Shown: positions 1 to 9,570 of the stretch, in pieces
Layout: every line of letters starts with the position of its first letter
How positions within the stretch are numbered: position 1 is the stretch's first letter
NCBI RefSeq assembly: GCF_902806455.1
Contig: NZ_CADCWQ010000001.1
Location: forward strand, 434,001-498,000
DNA: 64,000 nt
Direction of reading: 5' to 3'
Origin: Virgibacillus doumboii
GTDB lineage: Bacteria > Bacillota > Bacilli > Bacillales > Amphibacillaceae
Position numbers and translations under genes: made by a program
Notes under the pieces: generated by a model
The model's input: the letters and a program-made list of their open reading frames with translations, nothing else
Told to the model about the DNA's origin: nothing
Databases searched by the model: none

Positions 1-74
1 CCAGCTTATCGCCAGGCTGAACCGCTCCGCTTTTTTTCCAAAAAGAGAACCATGGAATTTGCTTTGAAATTGAT

Positions 75-114
75 TGTGACCACGGTGCTGAGGTGCTGTG
101 GTTACAGTTTTTTT
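75..114 (+). terminator. Rho-independent terminator of an upstream gene
   Basis: A 9-bp stem (TGTGACCAC pairing with GTGGTTACA, one G-T wobble) with a 14-nt loop is followed by seven T residues. It probably ends a gene lying left of the window. The rest of bases 1-306 shows no convincing gene. Confidence 0.6.
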
Positions 115-230
115 GGGGGAGGATAACGGTGAAGAGGCGCAACATCGGCAGAACAAGCAAACTCATCAATTACATCCTCGTAACCAACTCCTTGCCAAAT
201 TCCCCCCTCCCCATGTAAAATAGAAAAATG

Positions 231-244
231 ACTGACTGGTTAGT
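231..244. promoter_or_regulatory. Putative TetR-family operator
   Basis: ACTGACTGGTTAGT is a near-perfect inverted repeat (ACTGAC against ACTAAC in the other half). It lies about 60 bases upstream of a TetR-type repressor gene. Operators of this size and position are usual for autoregulated TetR genes that lead efflux operons. Binding is inferred. Confidence 0.5.
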
Positions 245-306
245 ACACCACAAAAAATACATGAAACCCATCACCGATTAAGTCGTAATACAAAGCGGGT
301 GTTTAA

Positions 307-1170
307 ATGAATGAAAAAAAATTAAGGCTCATCGAAGCGGGGATGAAGTTGTTTGCCGAAAAGGGCTACCACAGCACGTCCATTCAGGAAATTGCTTCTG
401 AAGCGGGTGTTTCCAAAGGGGCATTCTACTTACATTTCCTGTCAAAAGAAGATTTTATCACGACGGCGTTTTACTATTATCATCAGCAAATCGCCGATCA
501 CATCGAAAAAGTGAGCACGCAACATCAGGATCCACGGGAAAGCCTGGCGAAGCAGATAGATGTTGTCATTTCGTACCTTTATGAGTTCAAGGACTTCCTT
601 ACGATGCAGGTACGGGAAAATATTTCGGCCGGGGAAAATACCGATATGATTCTGCAGCAAATGAAAATGCAAAATTTTCGCTGGCTGCGGCAAAATATTA
701 CTGACATTTATGGTGAAAAAATTGAGCCGTATGCAGTTGATATTGTCATCCAGCTGGAAGGGATCATGAGTGGTTATTTTAAATGGATTGTAATTGATGA
801 CATCGAGATTGACCGAACGCAAATAGGCGCATATCTGACAAGGCGCATCGATGATATTGTTAATGGCATGCTGGAGCGGCGTGAAACCCCATTAATTATG
901 GAAAAAAACATTCCGGAGCTTTATAAGCAAAATCAGCAGGTAACTGAAATTCTGCTCAAAACCAAGGAAAAAATCAGCACAATCGAATTGCCAAAGGAAA
1001 AAACAGAGCAGCTCAATGAGGTCACGGAAATTCTTTTAAAAGAAGTGACTGCCGAAGAACCGAAATACACGATGATTCAGGGGCTGCTGGTACATTTCCA
1101 GCGGATTCCTGAACTGGAAAAAGAATGTGAGCAAATCGCACAGTTATTACATATCGATTTGCTGGACTAA
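307..1170 (+). CDS. TetR/AcrR-family repressor of the efflux operon (YerO-like)
   Basis: A 287-residue regulator. The N-terminal 50 residues form a typical TetR helix-turn-helix: SIQEIASEAGVSKGAFYLHF is the classic recognition segment. The remainder is a helical ligand-binding domain. It is longer than most TetR proteins (about 190-220 aa), with an extra C-terminal helical section after about residue 200. It starts the operon with a lipoprotein adaptor and an RND pump, the same order as B. subtilis yerO next to yerP/swrC. It probably represses the operon through the palindrome upstream and responds to a toxic lipophilic ligand. Family assignment is secure; ligand and operator are inferred. 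Confidence 0.88.
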   Translation: MNEKKLRLIEAGMKLFAEKGYHSTSIQEIASEAGVSKGAFYLHFLSKEDFITTAFYYYHQQIADHIEKVSTQHQDPRESLAKQIDVVISYLYEFKDFLTMQVRENISAGENTDMILQQMKMQNFRWLRQNITDIYGEKIEPYAVDIVIQLEGIMSGYFKWIVIDDIEIDRTQIGAYLTRRIDDIVNGMLERRETPLIMEKNIPELYKQNQQVTEILLKTKEKISTIELPKEKTEQLNEVTEILLKEVTAEEPKYTMIQGLLVHFQRIPELEKECEQIAQLLHIDLLD

Positions 1171-1196
1171 ATTATAAATGAAGAGGAGTAACATCA

Positions 1197-2063
1197 ATGC
1201 GAAAATTGCTTTTAATGTTGGCAGCAATAGCTTTAGTCAGCGTCCTTGCTGCATGTAATCAGAATGAAGAATCAAGCGGGGATAATCAGGAGGAGACGGC
1301 TACACCGGTTGAAACGGTTAAAGCGGAAAAAGGAAACCTCGTGATTGAAAAACAACTTTACGGACGGACGGCACCGGCGAGCACCACGCCGATAACCCTT
1401 CAAAATCCCGGGGAAATCACCGAACTGGAAGTGGAAAACGGCGAAATGGTTGAAGAGGATGACCTGATCGCAACCATCCAAACAGCACGGGGCAACCAGA
1501 ATATTTACGCCTCGACGGACGGGGAAATCGCACAATTAAATGGGCAAGAAGGCGCGATGGCATCCAACTCCGAGCCGCTTGCGGTAATTGCCGATTTCAA
1601 CGACATGAAACTCAATTTCACCGTAACTGCTGACACACTGGATCTTTTTGAAAAAGAAGACACATTCACCGCAACAATAGATGACAAAAAATACGACGCG
1701 GAAATCACTTCCATCAGCACGATGCCAAACGACACGGGGCTCTATCCGGTAGAGGCAACGGTTGAGAATAAAGATGACGCCATTTTAGCCGGAATGGTTG
1801 CCATCATGAACGTTCCGGAAAACCGCATTAAAGACACGATTATTTTACCAACGGAAGCGATTGTCGAGGAGAGCAGTGAAACGTTTGTTTATGTAATTGA
1901 AGATAACAAAGCTGTCAAAAAAACAGTAACCGTAAAAGAAACCCAATCGGCTGAATCGGCGATTGAAGGAGAAGTAAAAGCGGGTGATCAGGTTGTTACA
2001 AACGGACAGCTGACACTATCGGACGAAAGCCTTGTCAACGTTGTGGAAAAGGGGAATAAATAG
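1197..2063 (+). CDS. RND efflux membrane-fusion lipoprotein (HlyD/AcrA family)
   Basis: A 288-residue periplasmic-adaptor-type protein with a lipoprotein signal: charged N-terminus, hydrophobic stretch and lipobox LAAC with the modified Cys at residue 20. The biotinyl-lipoyl-like segment (GEITELEVENGEMVEEDDLI, about residues 74-93) and the later beta-barrel region fit HlyD/AcrA adaptors. In Gram-positive cells it would sit on the outer face of the membrane and couple to the RND pump. The start is set by GAGGAG 7 bases upstream of ATG. Its last base is the first base of the pump ORF, indicating translational coupling. Confidence 0.88.
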   Translation: MRKLLLMLAAIALVSVLAACNQNEESSGDNQEETATPVETVKAEKGNLVIEKQLYGRTAPASTTPITLQNPGEITELEVENGEMVEEDDLIATIQTARGNQNIYASTDGEIAQLNGQEGAMASNSEPLAVIADFNDMKLNFTVTADTLDLFEKEDTFTATIDDKKYDAEITSISTMPNDTGLYPVEATVENKDDAILAGMVAIMNVPENRIKDTIILPTEAIVEESSETFVYVIEDNKAVKKTVTVKETQSAESAIEGEVKAGDQVVTNGQLTLSDESLVNVVEKGNK

Positions 2064-5000
2064 TGAAGCTAGTAAATACATCTGTAAAACGTCCTGTTGG
2101 CGTCATCATGATCGTACTGGCAATTATTGCGCTGGGCGTTGTTTCATTGCGCAGTTTGCCGATTGATTTATTTCCGAAAATCAATCTGCCAGTCGCAGTT
2201 GTCGCAACGTCTTATGAAGATGCCGCACCACAGGAAGTAGAAAATTTAGTCAGCCGGCCGATTGAGTCGTCAGTAGCGTCGATTGAAGGGATACAGACCG
2301 TGCAATCCCAGTCACAATCGGGATCGTCACTTGTTATGATGATGTTTAACAATGGGGTCGACATGGACCAGGCATTGCTTGATGTCCGGGAAAAAGTTGA
2401 CCAGGTAAAAGGAATGCTGCCTGAAGGAGCCGGGGACCCGAGTGTGCTCAGGTTCAGTCCTGACCAGATGCCAATTATGTGGGTTGGTTTGACCGGGGAT
2501 GACCCTGCAGCATTAACGCAAATAGCCGAAGATCAAATCGTTCCATTCTTTGAACGCCAAGGCGGTGTAGCATCCGTAACCGTTGAAGGGGCAAAAGAAC
2601 GGGAAATTCAAATTACCCTGGATCAGGCAAAAATGCAGCAATATGGCGTTTCAGCGCAGACGATTGTCCAGTCGCTCAACAGCACGAACCAGTCTGCATC
2701 CGTCGGTTCGGTTGAAAAAGGAAACAAGGACCTTCAGCTTCGGATAACAGGCGAATTTGAGTCTGTTGAGGATATTAAACAAACGATTGTTCAAACGGAA
2801 TCAGGTGCATCGATACACGTTGACGACGTAGCCGAAGTGAACGATACGTTTAAAAAATCATCAACAACAACACTCGTCAACGGCAAATCATCTGTCGTAC
2901 TGTCGATTATGAAAAAAACAGACGGCAATACCGTTGAAGTCGCAAACAATATTCAGGACAGCATGGAGGAAATTAAAAGCGAATTACCTGACGGCGCAAA
3001 TCTGGACGTCATTATCGATACATCCGAGTTTATTGAGATGTCAATCAGTTCTGTAGTCAAAAACATCTTAATTGGTGGCGTTATTTCCATCTTTATTTTG
3101 CTGTTATTTTTGAAAAGTGTTCGGGCAACGGTTGTAATCGGATTGTCGATTCCAATCGCAATTATCTCAACATTTACATTAATGTATTTTACCGGCGAAA
3201 CACTGAACGTACTAACGCTCGGTGGTCTTGCACTCGGCCTCGGAATGATGGTCGACAGCTCGATCGTTATTTTGGAAAATATCTACTCGTACCGGCAGCG
3301 CGGCTACACCTTATTTGAATCGGCAACTAAAGGTGCATCAGAGCTGGCGCCGGCCGTCATTGCTTCGACAACAACAACATTGGTGGTTTTTTTACCAATC
3401 ATTTATGTAGAAGGAATTGCGTCAGACATGTTCACACCGTTGGCACTGGCCGTGTCGTTCTCGCTGATTGCGTCACTTGTTGTAGCAGTAACCCTGGTAC
3501 CGATGCTTTCCTCAAAATTACTGTCAAAAGCAATGGACAAAGAACAGGGACGCCGCTACTGGTTTGACCGGTTCCTTGGCCGTGTGAACAATGGCTATCG
3601 CGGAGTCTTGCGATGGGTGCTGAAGCATCGGAAAACAACCGTGTCCGGTACTCTTATCGCAATCGTTGCCAGCCTGGCGCTGATACCATTAATCGGAGCG
3701 GAATTCATCCCTGCCTCAGACCAGGGCCAAATGGAAATCCGGGTTGAAGCGGCACCAGGCAGCACACTGGAACATACCGAGGAAGTTGTAGAGCAGATTA
3801 ATGAAAAACTGACCGAATATGAAGATGTCATCGAAACGAACTATGTCAGTGTCGGTGGCGGCGGTATGGGAATGATGGGCTCAAGCGGCAACCAGGCAAC
3901 ATACACCATGCAGCTGATCCCATCAACGGACCGGACAAAATCAACAAAGCAAATTGTCCAGGAAATCGATGAAGACGTACAAAATATTCCTGGTGCTGAA
4001 ATTACTGTAGCTGCAGTCAGTGGCGGAATGGGTATGGGAGATCCCGTACAAATTCAGTTGAACGGACCGGAACATGAAGTACTGCGTGAACTGGCATCCA
4101 GTGTGGTTGATCAAATATCCACAGTCAATGGGGTTTACAACGCGACATCTGCCGCATCAGAAGGCGTGCCACAAATGACCATCCAGATCGATGAGGAAAA
4201 AGCGGCTACGTACGGATTGAATCAGCAGCAAATAACAAGCCAGATTCAGCTGCGATTCACTGGTCAGATCGCATCACAGTATCGTGAAGATGGCCATGAG
4301 ATGAACGTAACATTGATGTTCCCAGAGGAAGAACGCAGCACCATCAGCGACCTGCAAAACATGAAAATTCAGTCGCCAACTGGTGTGTCGATCCCACTGG
4401 AAGAGGTTGTTACGTTTAAAGAAGTCCAGGGACCAGTCACATTACTGCGTGAAAATCAGCAGCCGCAAATGAATGTGACAAGTGAAGTTGTCGACCGTGA
4501 CCTGGCAAGTGTCGTTGCAGATGTTGAAGCAGAGCTTGAAGCGATGAATATGCCTGAAGGGTACAGCTATGAAATCGGCGGCCAGGCACAGGACATGGCT
4601 GAATCATTTACCGATTTAGCAATCGCCTTAGTGTTCTCGATATTTCTTGTTTATGCGGTCATGGCCGTGCAGTTTGAAAACTTCCTGTTCCCATTCATCA
4701 TCATGTTTTCACTGCCCGCAACCGTCGTCGGTGTCATGACAGGATTATTTGTGACCGGATTGCCATTAAGCATCCCGGCGTTCATCGGGATCATCATGCT
4801 CGCCGGTATCGTCGTCAACAACTCAATCGTGCTCGTTGACTACATCAATATCTTGCGGCGAAAAGGCATGGACCGCTATGAAGCGATCCTGGAAGCGGGA
4901 CCAAGCCGACTGCGCCCAATCCTGATGACAACCCTGACAACAATCCTGGCAATGGTTCCATTAGCACTCGCACTAGGTGAAGGTGCCGAAATGCAGCAGC

Positions 5001-5131
5001 CACTGGCAGTTACGATTATCTTCGGACTCGGAATCTCAAGTATATTTACACTGTTGTTGATTCCGGTAGTATATACATTGTTTGATGATCTCGCTGGAAA
5101 ATTTGTAGGACGGAAAAAGAATAAAGCTTAA
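2063..5131 (+). CDS. swrC: RND-family multidrug/surfactin-type efflux pump (SwrC-like)
   Basis: A 1022-residue proton-driven exporter with the full RND architecture: TM1 near the N-terminus (VGVIMIVLAIIALGVVSLRS), a large extracytoplasmic loop, a helix bundle around residues 330-480, a second loop containing Gly/Met-rich GGGGMGMMGSSG, and a second helix bundle at about 850-1010. The TM4 motif GLALGLGMMVDSSIVILEN contains the conserved Asp of the proton relay. It matches the Gram-positive HAE-type group typified by B. subtilis SwrC/YerP, which gives resistance to surfactin and other lipophilic agents. It starts with GTG or ATG-like coupling at the end of the adaptor gene. Substrate is inferred from family only. 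Confidence 0.9.
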   Translation: MKLVNTSVKRPVGVIMIVLAIIALGVVSLRSLPIDLFPKINLPVAVVATSYEDAAPQEVENLVSRPIESSVASIEGIQTVQSQSQSGSSLVMMMFNNGVDMDQALLDVREKVDQVKGMLPEGAGDPSVLRFSPDQMPIMWVGLTGDDPAALTQIAEDQIVPFFERQGGVASVTVEGAKEREIQITLDQAKMQQYGVSAQTIVQSLNSTNQSASVGSVEKGNKDLQLRITGEFESVEDIKQTIVQTESGASIHVDDVAEVNDTFKKSSTTTLVNGKSSVVLSIMKKTDGNTVEVANNIQDSMEEIKSELPDGANLDVIIDTSEFIEMSISSVVKNILIGGVISIFILLLFLKSVRATVVIGLSIPIAIISTFTLMYFTGETLNVLTLGGLALGLGMMVDSSIVILENIYSYRQRGYTLFESATKGASELAPAVIASTTTTLVVFLPIIYVEGIASDMFTPLALAVSFSLIASLVVAVTLVPMLSSKLLSKAMDKEQGRRYWFDRFLGRVNNGYRGVLRWVLKHRKTTVSGTLIAIVASLALIPLIGAEFIPASDQGQMEIRVEAAPGSTLEHTEEVVEQINEKLTEYEDVIETNYVSVGGGGMGMMGSSGNQATYTMQLIPSTDRTKSTKQIVQEIDEDVQNIPGAEITVAAVSGGMGMGDPVQIQLNGPEHEVLRELASSVVDQISTVNGVYNATSAASEGVPQMTIQIDEEKAATYGLNQQQITSQIQLRFTGQIASQYREDGHEMNVTLMFPEEERSTISDLQNMKIQSPTGVSIPLEEVVTFKEVQGPVTLLRENQQPQMNVTSEVVDRDLASVVADVEAELEAMNMPEGYSYEIGGQAQDMAESFTDLAIALVFSIFLVYAVMAVQFENFLFPFIIMFSLPATVVGVMTGLFVTGLPLSIPAFIGIIMLAGIVVNNSIVLVDYINILRRKGMDRYEAILEAGPSRLRPILMTTLTTILAMVPLALALGEGAEMQQPLAVTIIFGLGISSIFTLLLIPVVYTLFDDLAGKFVGRKKNKA

Positions 5132-5140
5132 TGTATGAAG

Positions 5141-5168
5141 GCTCCCTGCTTTGGCGGGGAGCTTTTTG
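5141..5168 (+). terminator. Terminator of the efflux operon
   Basis: A 9-bp stem (GCTCCCTGC with GCGGGGAGC, one wobble) with a TTTG loop and a T5 run, 10 bases after the pump stop codon. Confidence 0.85.
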
Positions 5169-5200
5169 ATGTTTTGCACCGAGTGAATACGAAGGTGCAA

Positions 5201-5360
5201 AACACCCAAACTCGCGCGACAACACCCAAACTCGCGCGACAACACCCAAACTCGCGCGACAACACCCAAACTCGCGCGACAACACCCAAACTCGCGCGAC
5301 AACACCCAAACTCGCGCGACAACACCCAAACTCGCGCGACACCCACCCCAAACTCGCGCA
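5201..5360. repeat. Perfect 20-bp tandem array, 7 copies plus one decayed copy
   Basis: Seven identical head-to-tail copies of AACACCCAAACTCGCGCGAC fill 5201-5340, and a degenerate eighth copy follows (5341-5360, ending AAACTCGCGCA). It lies between the pump terminator and the convergent DUF2935 gene, outside any gene. The reading frames through it are open in several phases only because a 20-bp unit without stop codons repeats, so they are artefacts. Identity of the copies implies recent expansion. The 389-base gap around it holds only this array and two terminators. Confidence 0.95.
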
Positions 5361-5481
5361 AAAGCAGTGCGGTTTCAAAGTGTTGATTTTCGGCGTCTGC
5401 CGAAAATCTTCCAATTTAAATGGAAGTGACAAAATTCGACAAAATCCGGGAAGTGACAGGCACCCCCCCCAAACAAGCACC

Positions 5482-5510
5482 AAAAAAATGGACACCCAAC
5501 AGGGCGCCCA
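5482..5510 (-). terminator. Terminator of the DUF2935 gene
   Basis: Read on the minus strand: TGGGCGCCC, loop TGTT, GGGTGTCCA (two wobbles), then T7. It lies 10 bases after the stop codon of the DUF2935 gene. Confidence 0.75.
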
Positions 5511-5520
5511 TTCCAAAATT

Positions 5521-5952
5521 CTACTGCTGCTTCTCATACAAAATCGTCTGAGCAATTCCAATGAAATATTCCGATTCATCAACGATATGGTCGATAACCA
5601 CTTTGGCAGTATTGTTACCTTGAACAGCTTCACTTTCATTTTTAATTTGCCGGAAGAACTGAATAAACGCAACACTCTCCTGCAGGCAAAATGACACAAG
5701 GTCCAACACCTGCTGATACAATGCCGGAGAAAGAGCATCTTTGCTCCTGATTACGGACTCGACAAACCGCTTCGTATGCTGGTGTGTCGTGTTCAGCACT
5801 TCTTCCCATCGCTTCAGCGCATCAACATATTCATCTTCCAAACCCGCAACAAGCTCCCGCATCACAACGGTATGCTCCGACTCCTGCATCTTCCAAAACT
5901 CCGCCTCATCCAAGATTCGAAGCGGCATTTGACTCCCATAGTAAAACTGCAT
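5521..5952 (-). CDS. DUF2935-family protein
   Basis: A 143-residue all-helical protein. The opening MQFYYGSQMPLRILDEAEFW, the later QESEHTVVMRE and evenly spaced His and Glu residues match DUF2935, a Bacillaceae family with a hemerythrin-like four-helix outline and no established role. A longer reading frame exists upstream, but the start is placed at this Met because GGGGGAGGCAGGAGAGC directly precedes it. No membrane segment or signal is visible. It is a single-gene unit with its own terminator. Family recognition is good; metal or iron binding would be speculation. Confidence 0.72.
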   Translation of the reverse strand: MQFYYGSQMPLRILDEAEFWKMQESEHTVVMRELVAGLEDEYVDALKRWEEVLNTTHQHTKRFVESVIRSKDALSPALYQQVLDLVSFCLQESVAFIQFFRQIKNESEAVQGNNTAKVVIDHIVDESEYFIGIAQTILYEKQQ

Positions 5953-6110
5953 GCTCTCCTGCCTCCCCCTGATGTAAAAAAATATGTCCAATAATACTTA
6001 TGCTGAAAACAGGTCGTTCATGCTTGGAAAATACGTAAAAGGGCCCCCAAGCCACAAAGCACAAATACAGAAGCCAAATAGGAGTCAGGCACAGTTTGCT
6101 GAAGTTTTTT

Positions 6111-7550
6111 CTAGATTATTTTACGCGAAGATCCGCTGCCATCACTTGAAATCTTATTAAGTATTTCCTCCGTTGTCGTTTTAGCATCCCCGAAGCACAT
6201 GTGTGTGTTTTCTTTAAAGAATAATGGGTTTTGCACGCCGGAATAACCGGATGCCATGGAGCGTTTTAAAACGATAACATTTTTTGCATTCCATACTTCA
6301 AGCACCGGCATGCCAGCGATGGGGCCGGATGGATTTTCCTGTGCGGACGGGTTCACTGTGTCATTGGCACCAATAACAAGTACTGCGTCTGTTTCAGGAA
6401 AATCTTCATTAATTTCATCCATTTCCAAAACAATATCATATGGTACATTTGCTTCCGCCAGAAGTACATTCATATGCCCCGGCAACCGTCCCGCCACAGG
6501 ATGGATGGCAAACCGTACCTTAATACCCTGATCACGGAGTTTCCTGGTTATCTCTGCTACAGGGTATTGTGCCTGGGCCACTGCCATACCGTAACCTGGT
6601 GTAATAATGACCGAATCGGATTGTTTCAGCAGTTCTGCCACATCATCCAGACTAACTTCATGATAGTCGCCGACCGCCGCGTCATCATCACCGGAACTTG
6701 TTCCATTATCACCAAAACCACCGGCAATCACGGAAAGGAATGACCGGTTCATCCCCTGACACATTATGTAGGATAAAATCGCACCTGAAGACCCTACTAA
6801 AGCACCGGTTATGATTAACAGATCATTTGAAAGCATAAATCCGGATGCCGCAGCAGCCCAGCCGGAAAAAGAGTTTAACATGGAGATGACAACCGGCATA
6901 TCAGCACCGCCTATTGCCATAACCATCTGCCAGCCAATGAACAAGGCAATACCGGTCATGACAGCAAGGAAAATCAGCGAATTTGCCGCACCTCCATCAA
7001 GGATGAATAAAAACATAAGAACAGCTGAAGTAAGTAAAGCCATAAAAAAGACGGCATTCTTAAATGAATAAGACAATGGCCTGGAGCGGATCATGCCATG
7101 CAATTTTCCAAAAGCTACAATAGATCCGGTAAGGGTAATCGCACCAATGAAAATACCAAGATATATTTCCGTCAATTCAATAGTTAAAAGAATCCCGTGT
7201 AAAGGTTCTCCAGTTTTCATCGCAATAAACGTATTATAACCAACCAATACCGCGGCCAGCCCGACAAAACTGTGCAGCGCAGCAATTAATTCCGGCATCT
7301 CGGTCATGTTAACTTTTTTTGCATAAGGAACGCCTACCAGGGCACCTATCAGCATGGCAGCTAAAATGTAAATCCAGCTGTCAACATCCAAATTGACACT
7401 TAAAATAGTGGCAATTACTGCAATTGCCATTCCGAAAATACCAAAGACATTTCCTCTTTTCGCCGTTTCCTGTTTGGAAAGACCGCTCAAACTTAAGATA
7501 AAAAGGATGGCTGCAATAATATATGCTGCTGTTACTAAACCTTCAGACAT
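6111..7550 (-). CDS. pntB: NAD(P) transhydrogenase subunit beta
   Basis: A 479-residue subunit of the proton-translocating transhydrogenase, which drives NADPH formation from NADH using the proton gradient. About eight or nine membrane helices occupy residues 1-265. The NADP(H)-binding domain III follows, with its signatures [20 protein letters not shown] and, further on, [20 protein letters not shown] and [16 protein letters not shown]. Length and order match E. coli PntB (462 aa). It lies 15 bases after pntA on the minus strand, so the two are co-transcribed. RBS GAGAGGTGAG precedes the start. Confidence 0.95.
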   Translation of the reverse strand: MSEGLVTAAYIIAAILFILSLSGLSKQETAKRGNVFGIFGMAIAVIATILSVNLDVDSWIYILAAMLIGALVGVPYAKKVNMTEMPELIAALHSFVGLAAVLVGYNTFIAMKTGEPLHGILLTIELTEIYLGIFIGAITLTGSIVAFGKLHGMIRSRPLSYSFKNAVFFMALLTSAVLMFLFILDGGAANSLIFLAVMTGIALFIGWQMVMAIGGADMPVVISMLNSFSGWAAAASGFMLSNDLLIITGALVGSSGAILSYIMCQGMNRSFLSVIAGGFGDNGTSSGDDDAAVGDYHEVSLDDVAELLKQSDSVIITPGYGMAVAQAQYPVAEITRKLRDQGIKVRFAIHPVAGRLPGHMNVLLAEANVPYDIVLEMDEINEDFPETDAVLVIGANDTVNPSAQENPSGPIAGMPVLEVWNAKNVIVLKRSMASGYSGVQNPLFFKENTHMCFGDAKTTTEEILNKISSDGSGSSRKII

Positions 7551-7565
7551 TTTTTCTCACCTCTC

Positions 7566-9110
7566 TTAGCCTTTATTAAACATCTTCAACATGCGTTGTG
7601 TGACAGTAAAGCCGCCAAATATATTAATGGAAGCTATCAATATACCAAGAAAAGACAGGATCTGGACTGTAACGTTCGGACTGTTAATCTGCAATAATGC
7701 GCCAACGATAATAATTCCCGAGATGGCGTTGGTGACGGACATCAACGGTGTATGCAACGCATGGGTTACATCCCAAATCACATAATAGCCAACGACAATG
7801 GCAAGCGCAAAAACGGTAAAATGCCCCAAAAGTTCCGGCGGAGAAACATAGCCTAACCAGCCAAATAATAAAACAGCCGCTCCGCCAAATACATATTTCA
7901 GATTGGAAGACTTCGCAGGTGCTTCCGGTTCTGCAGGCTCCTCCTGTTTTTCAGGTTCCTGCTTTTTCGGCGGGACGGACACACTCACTTCAGGCGGCGG
8001 ATAGGTTATTTCCCCTTTACAAATAACACTCATGTTGCGCAGGACGACATCTTCAAAATCGATGTTTATGGTTCCGTCTTTTTCCTTACAAAGCAGTTTT
8101 GCCAGATTTACCAGATTGGTTCCATACATGTCTGATGTTTGGGCCGGCATCCGTCCGGGAAGGTCCGTATAGCCGATCACGTTTACCCCTGAGTCGGTAA
8201 CCACTACTTCACCCGGAACTGTATATTCACAGTTACCCCCAGTAGCTGCAGCCATATCAACAATGACAGAGCCGGGTTTCATGCTGTCGACCATTTCCTT
8301 TGTAACGAGTTTAGGCGCCGGCTTGCCGCGAATAAGTGCGGTTGTAATAATGATATCGACTTCTTTAGCCTGTTCGGCAATCAGCGCCATTTCAGCTTTG
8401 ATAAATTCATCTGACATCGCTTTGGCATAACCTGTGGACGTCGAACCATCTTCTTCATCATCGAAAGTCACTTCTAAAAATTCCCCGCCCATCGATTCAA
8501 TTTGTTCCGCCACCTCGGAACGAGCATCAAAGGCACGGACGACTGCCCCAAGTGACTTGCTTGCACCGATTGCCGCCAACCCGGCTACCCCGGCACCAAT
8601 GATAAACACCTTGGCTGGCGGAACTTTACCTGCTGCAGTAATCTGTCCATTAAGGAAACGCCCAAACGTATGCGCCGCCTCCATTACGGCCCTGTATCCG
8701 CCAATGTTAGCCATGGATGAAAGTGCATCCAATGATTGGGCACGGGAAATTCGCGGCACCATATCCATAGCCAGCACATTGATATTTTTTTCAGAAAGTT
8801 TGGCAAGTAAATCCGGATCCTGGTCGGGATTGACAAAGCTGACCAGCGTCGCGCCATCCTTGATTTTCATGATTTCTTCCTCATTTGGAGGATTGACTTT
8901 GTAGATGACATCAGACTGCCAGACATCATCCGCTTCGATGCATACAGCTCCCGCGGCTGTATACTGTTCATCCGTAAAATTGGCCCGGCTGCCGGCACCG
9001 GACTCAACATAAACCTGGAATCCCAGTTTTATCAATTGCTTGACCGTTTTAGGTGTTGCTGCAACGCGAGTCTCACCGGCAAGACTTTCTTTCGGTATTC
9101 CAATTCTCAT
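7566..9110 (-). CDS. pntA: NAD(P) transhydrogenase subunit alpha
   Basis: A 514-residue subunit with the NAD(H)-binding domain I (opening [20 protein letters not shown], Rossmann loop [18 protein letters not shown], and [20 protein letters not shown]), a Pro/Glu-rich linker at about 375-400, and four C-terminal membrane helices. This is the fused E. coli-type layout (510 aa) rather than the split PntAA/PntAB form. With PntB it makes NADPH at the cytoplasmic membrane. GGGGGG lies about 7 bases upstream of ATG. A cre box upstream suggests carbon catabolite control. Confidence 0.95.
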   Translation of the reverse strand: MRIGIPKESLAGETRVAATPKTVKQLIKLGFQVYVESGAGSRANFTDEQYTAAGAVCIEADDVWQSDVIYKVNPPNEEEIMKIKDGATLVSFVNPDQDPDLLAKLSEKNINVLAMDMVPRISRAQSLDALSSMANIGGYRAVMEAAHTFGRFLNGQITAAGKVPPAKVFIIGAGVAGLAAIGASKSLGAVVRAFDARSEVAEQIESMGGEFLEVTFDDEEDGSTSTGYAKAMSDEFIKAEMALIAEQAKEVDIIITTALIRGKPAPKLVTKEMVDSMKPGSVIVDMAAATGGNCEYTVPGEVVVTDSGVNVIGYTDLPGRMPAQTSDMYGTNLVNLAKLLCKEKDGTINIDFEDVVLRNMSVICKGEITYPPPEVSVSVPPKKQEPEKQEEPAEPEAPAKSSNLKYVFGGAAVLLFGWLGYVSPPELLGHFTVFALAIVVGYYVIWDVTHALHTPLMSVTNAISGIIIVGALLQINSPNVTVQILSFLGILIASINIFGGFTVTQRMLKMFNKG

Positions 9111-9184
9111 ACAATGACCCCCCTTATTCCATTTGTATTTTCCGGATAAAAAAATATCAATGCTTGGTGATGGATATCATAAAA

Positions 9185-9198
9185 TGATAGCGCTTTCA
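9185..9198 (-). promoter_or_regulatory. Catabolite-responsive element (cre) upstream of pntAB
   Basis: On the minus strand the bases read TGAAAGCGCTATCA, which fits the B. subtilis CcpA consensus TGWAANCGNTNWCA at every defined position. It lies 75 bases upstream of the pntA start, overlapping or downstream of the likely promoter, where CcpA binding normally represses. The motif is visible; CcpA control is inferred. Confidence 0.65.
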
Positions 9199-9385
9199 TA
9201 GATGGTAAAAAAATATAGTAAACTGAATATCAGTGTTTAGCCGGTCTTGTGTGCTGACATCTGTTTGAATGATGGCACGGAAAAAGAAGCACATGATTAG
9301 CTGCAAATGTGAAAATGTGCATGCTGCGCGTAAAGGTATTAACCGGAAATTATCTTTTTTGCATGAAACTAACGTGCCTATATTT

Positions 9386-9414
9386 AATATATCATAAAAA
9401 AACCATTGTTGTAA
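9386..9414 (-). promoter_or_regulatory. Candidate sigma-A promoter for pntAB
   Basis: Minus strand TTACAA, 17-bp spacer, TATATT. It would give a leader of about 270 bases containing the cre box. A weaker pair closer to the gene (TTTACT, 16 bp, TATGAA) overlaps the cre box and is an alternative. Confidence 0.35.
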
Positions 9415-9496
9415 TATTCAGGTGTCACATATTTCTAAATATTAAATTTGGCCGCGGCAATTTACAGATAAAAAGGTTATGCACGTAAATTAAAGC

Positions 9497-9525
9497 TTTA
9501 CAAATACGGAATAGTCAACTAAGAT
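9497..9525 (+). promoter_or_regulatory. Sigma-A promoter of the ABC exporter operon
   Basis: TTTACA, 17-bp spacer, TAAGAT. The palindromic operator starts 6 bases after the -10 box, so a bound repressor would block initiation. The rest of the 460-base divergent gap (9111-9570) shows no other gene. Confidence 0.55.
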
Positions 9526-9530
9526 AAAAG

Positions 9531-9544
9531 TGAGTAATCACTCA
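9531..9544. promoter_or_regulatory. TetR-family operator of the ABC exporter operon
   Basis: TGAGTAATCACTCA has perfect TGAGT/ACTCA arms around a 4-base centre and sits at the expected transcription start. The operon's third gene is a TetR repressor, the likely ligand-controlled binder of this site. Confidence 0.6.
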
Positions 9545-9570
9545 TATTACTGAAAAGGAGGCCACACACC

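Noticed and set aside
129..218. A 29-codon GTG frame after GGGGGAGG upstream of the TetR gene
   Set aside because: Good RBS-like bases, but the peptide is low in complexity, has no family look and ends in a C-rich tract; kept as unsupported.
442..822. Minus-strand frame within the TetR gene
   Set aside because: Antisense shadow of a clear TetR protein.
5201..5340. CRISPR array
   Set aside because: The 20-base copies abut directly with no unique spacers.
5036..5738. Long minus- and plus-strand frames of repeated peptide across the 20-bp array
   Set aside because: They exist only because the stop-free 20-bp unit repeats; no RBS, and they overlap terminators and flanking genes.
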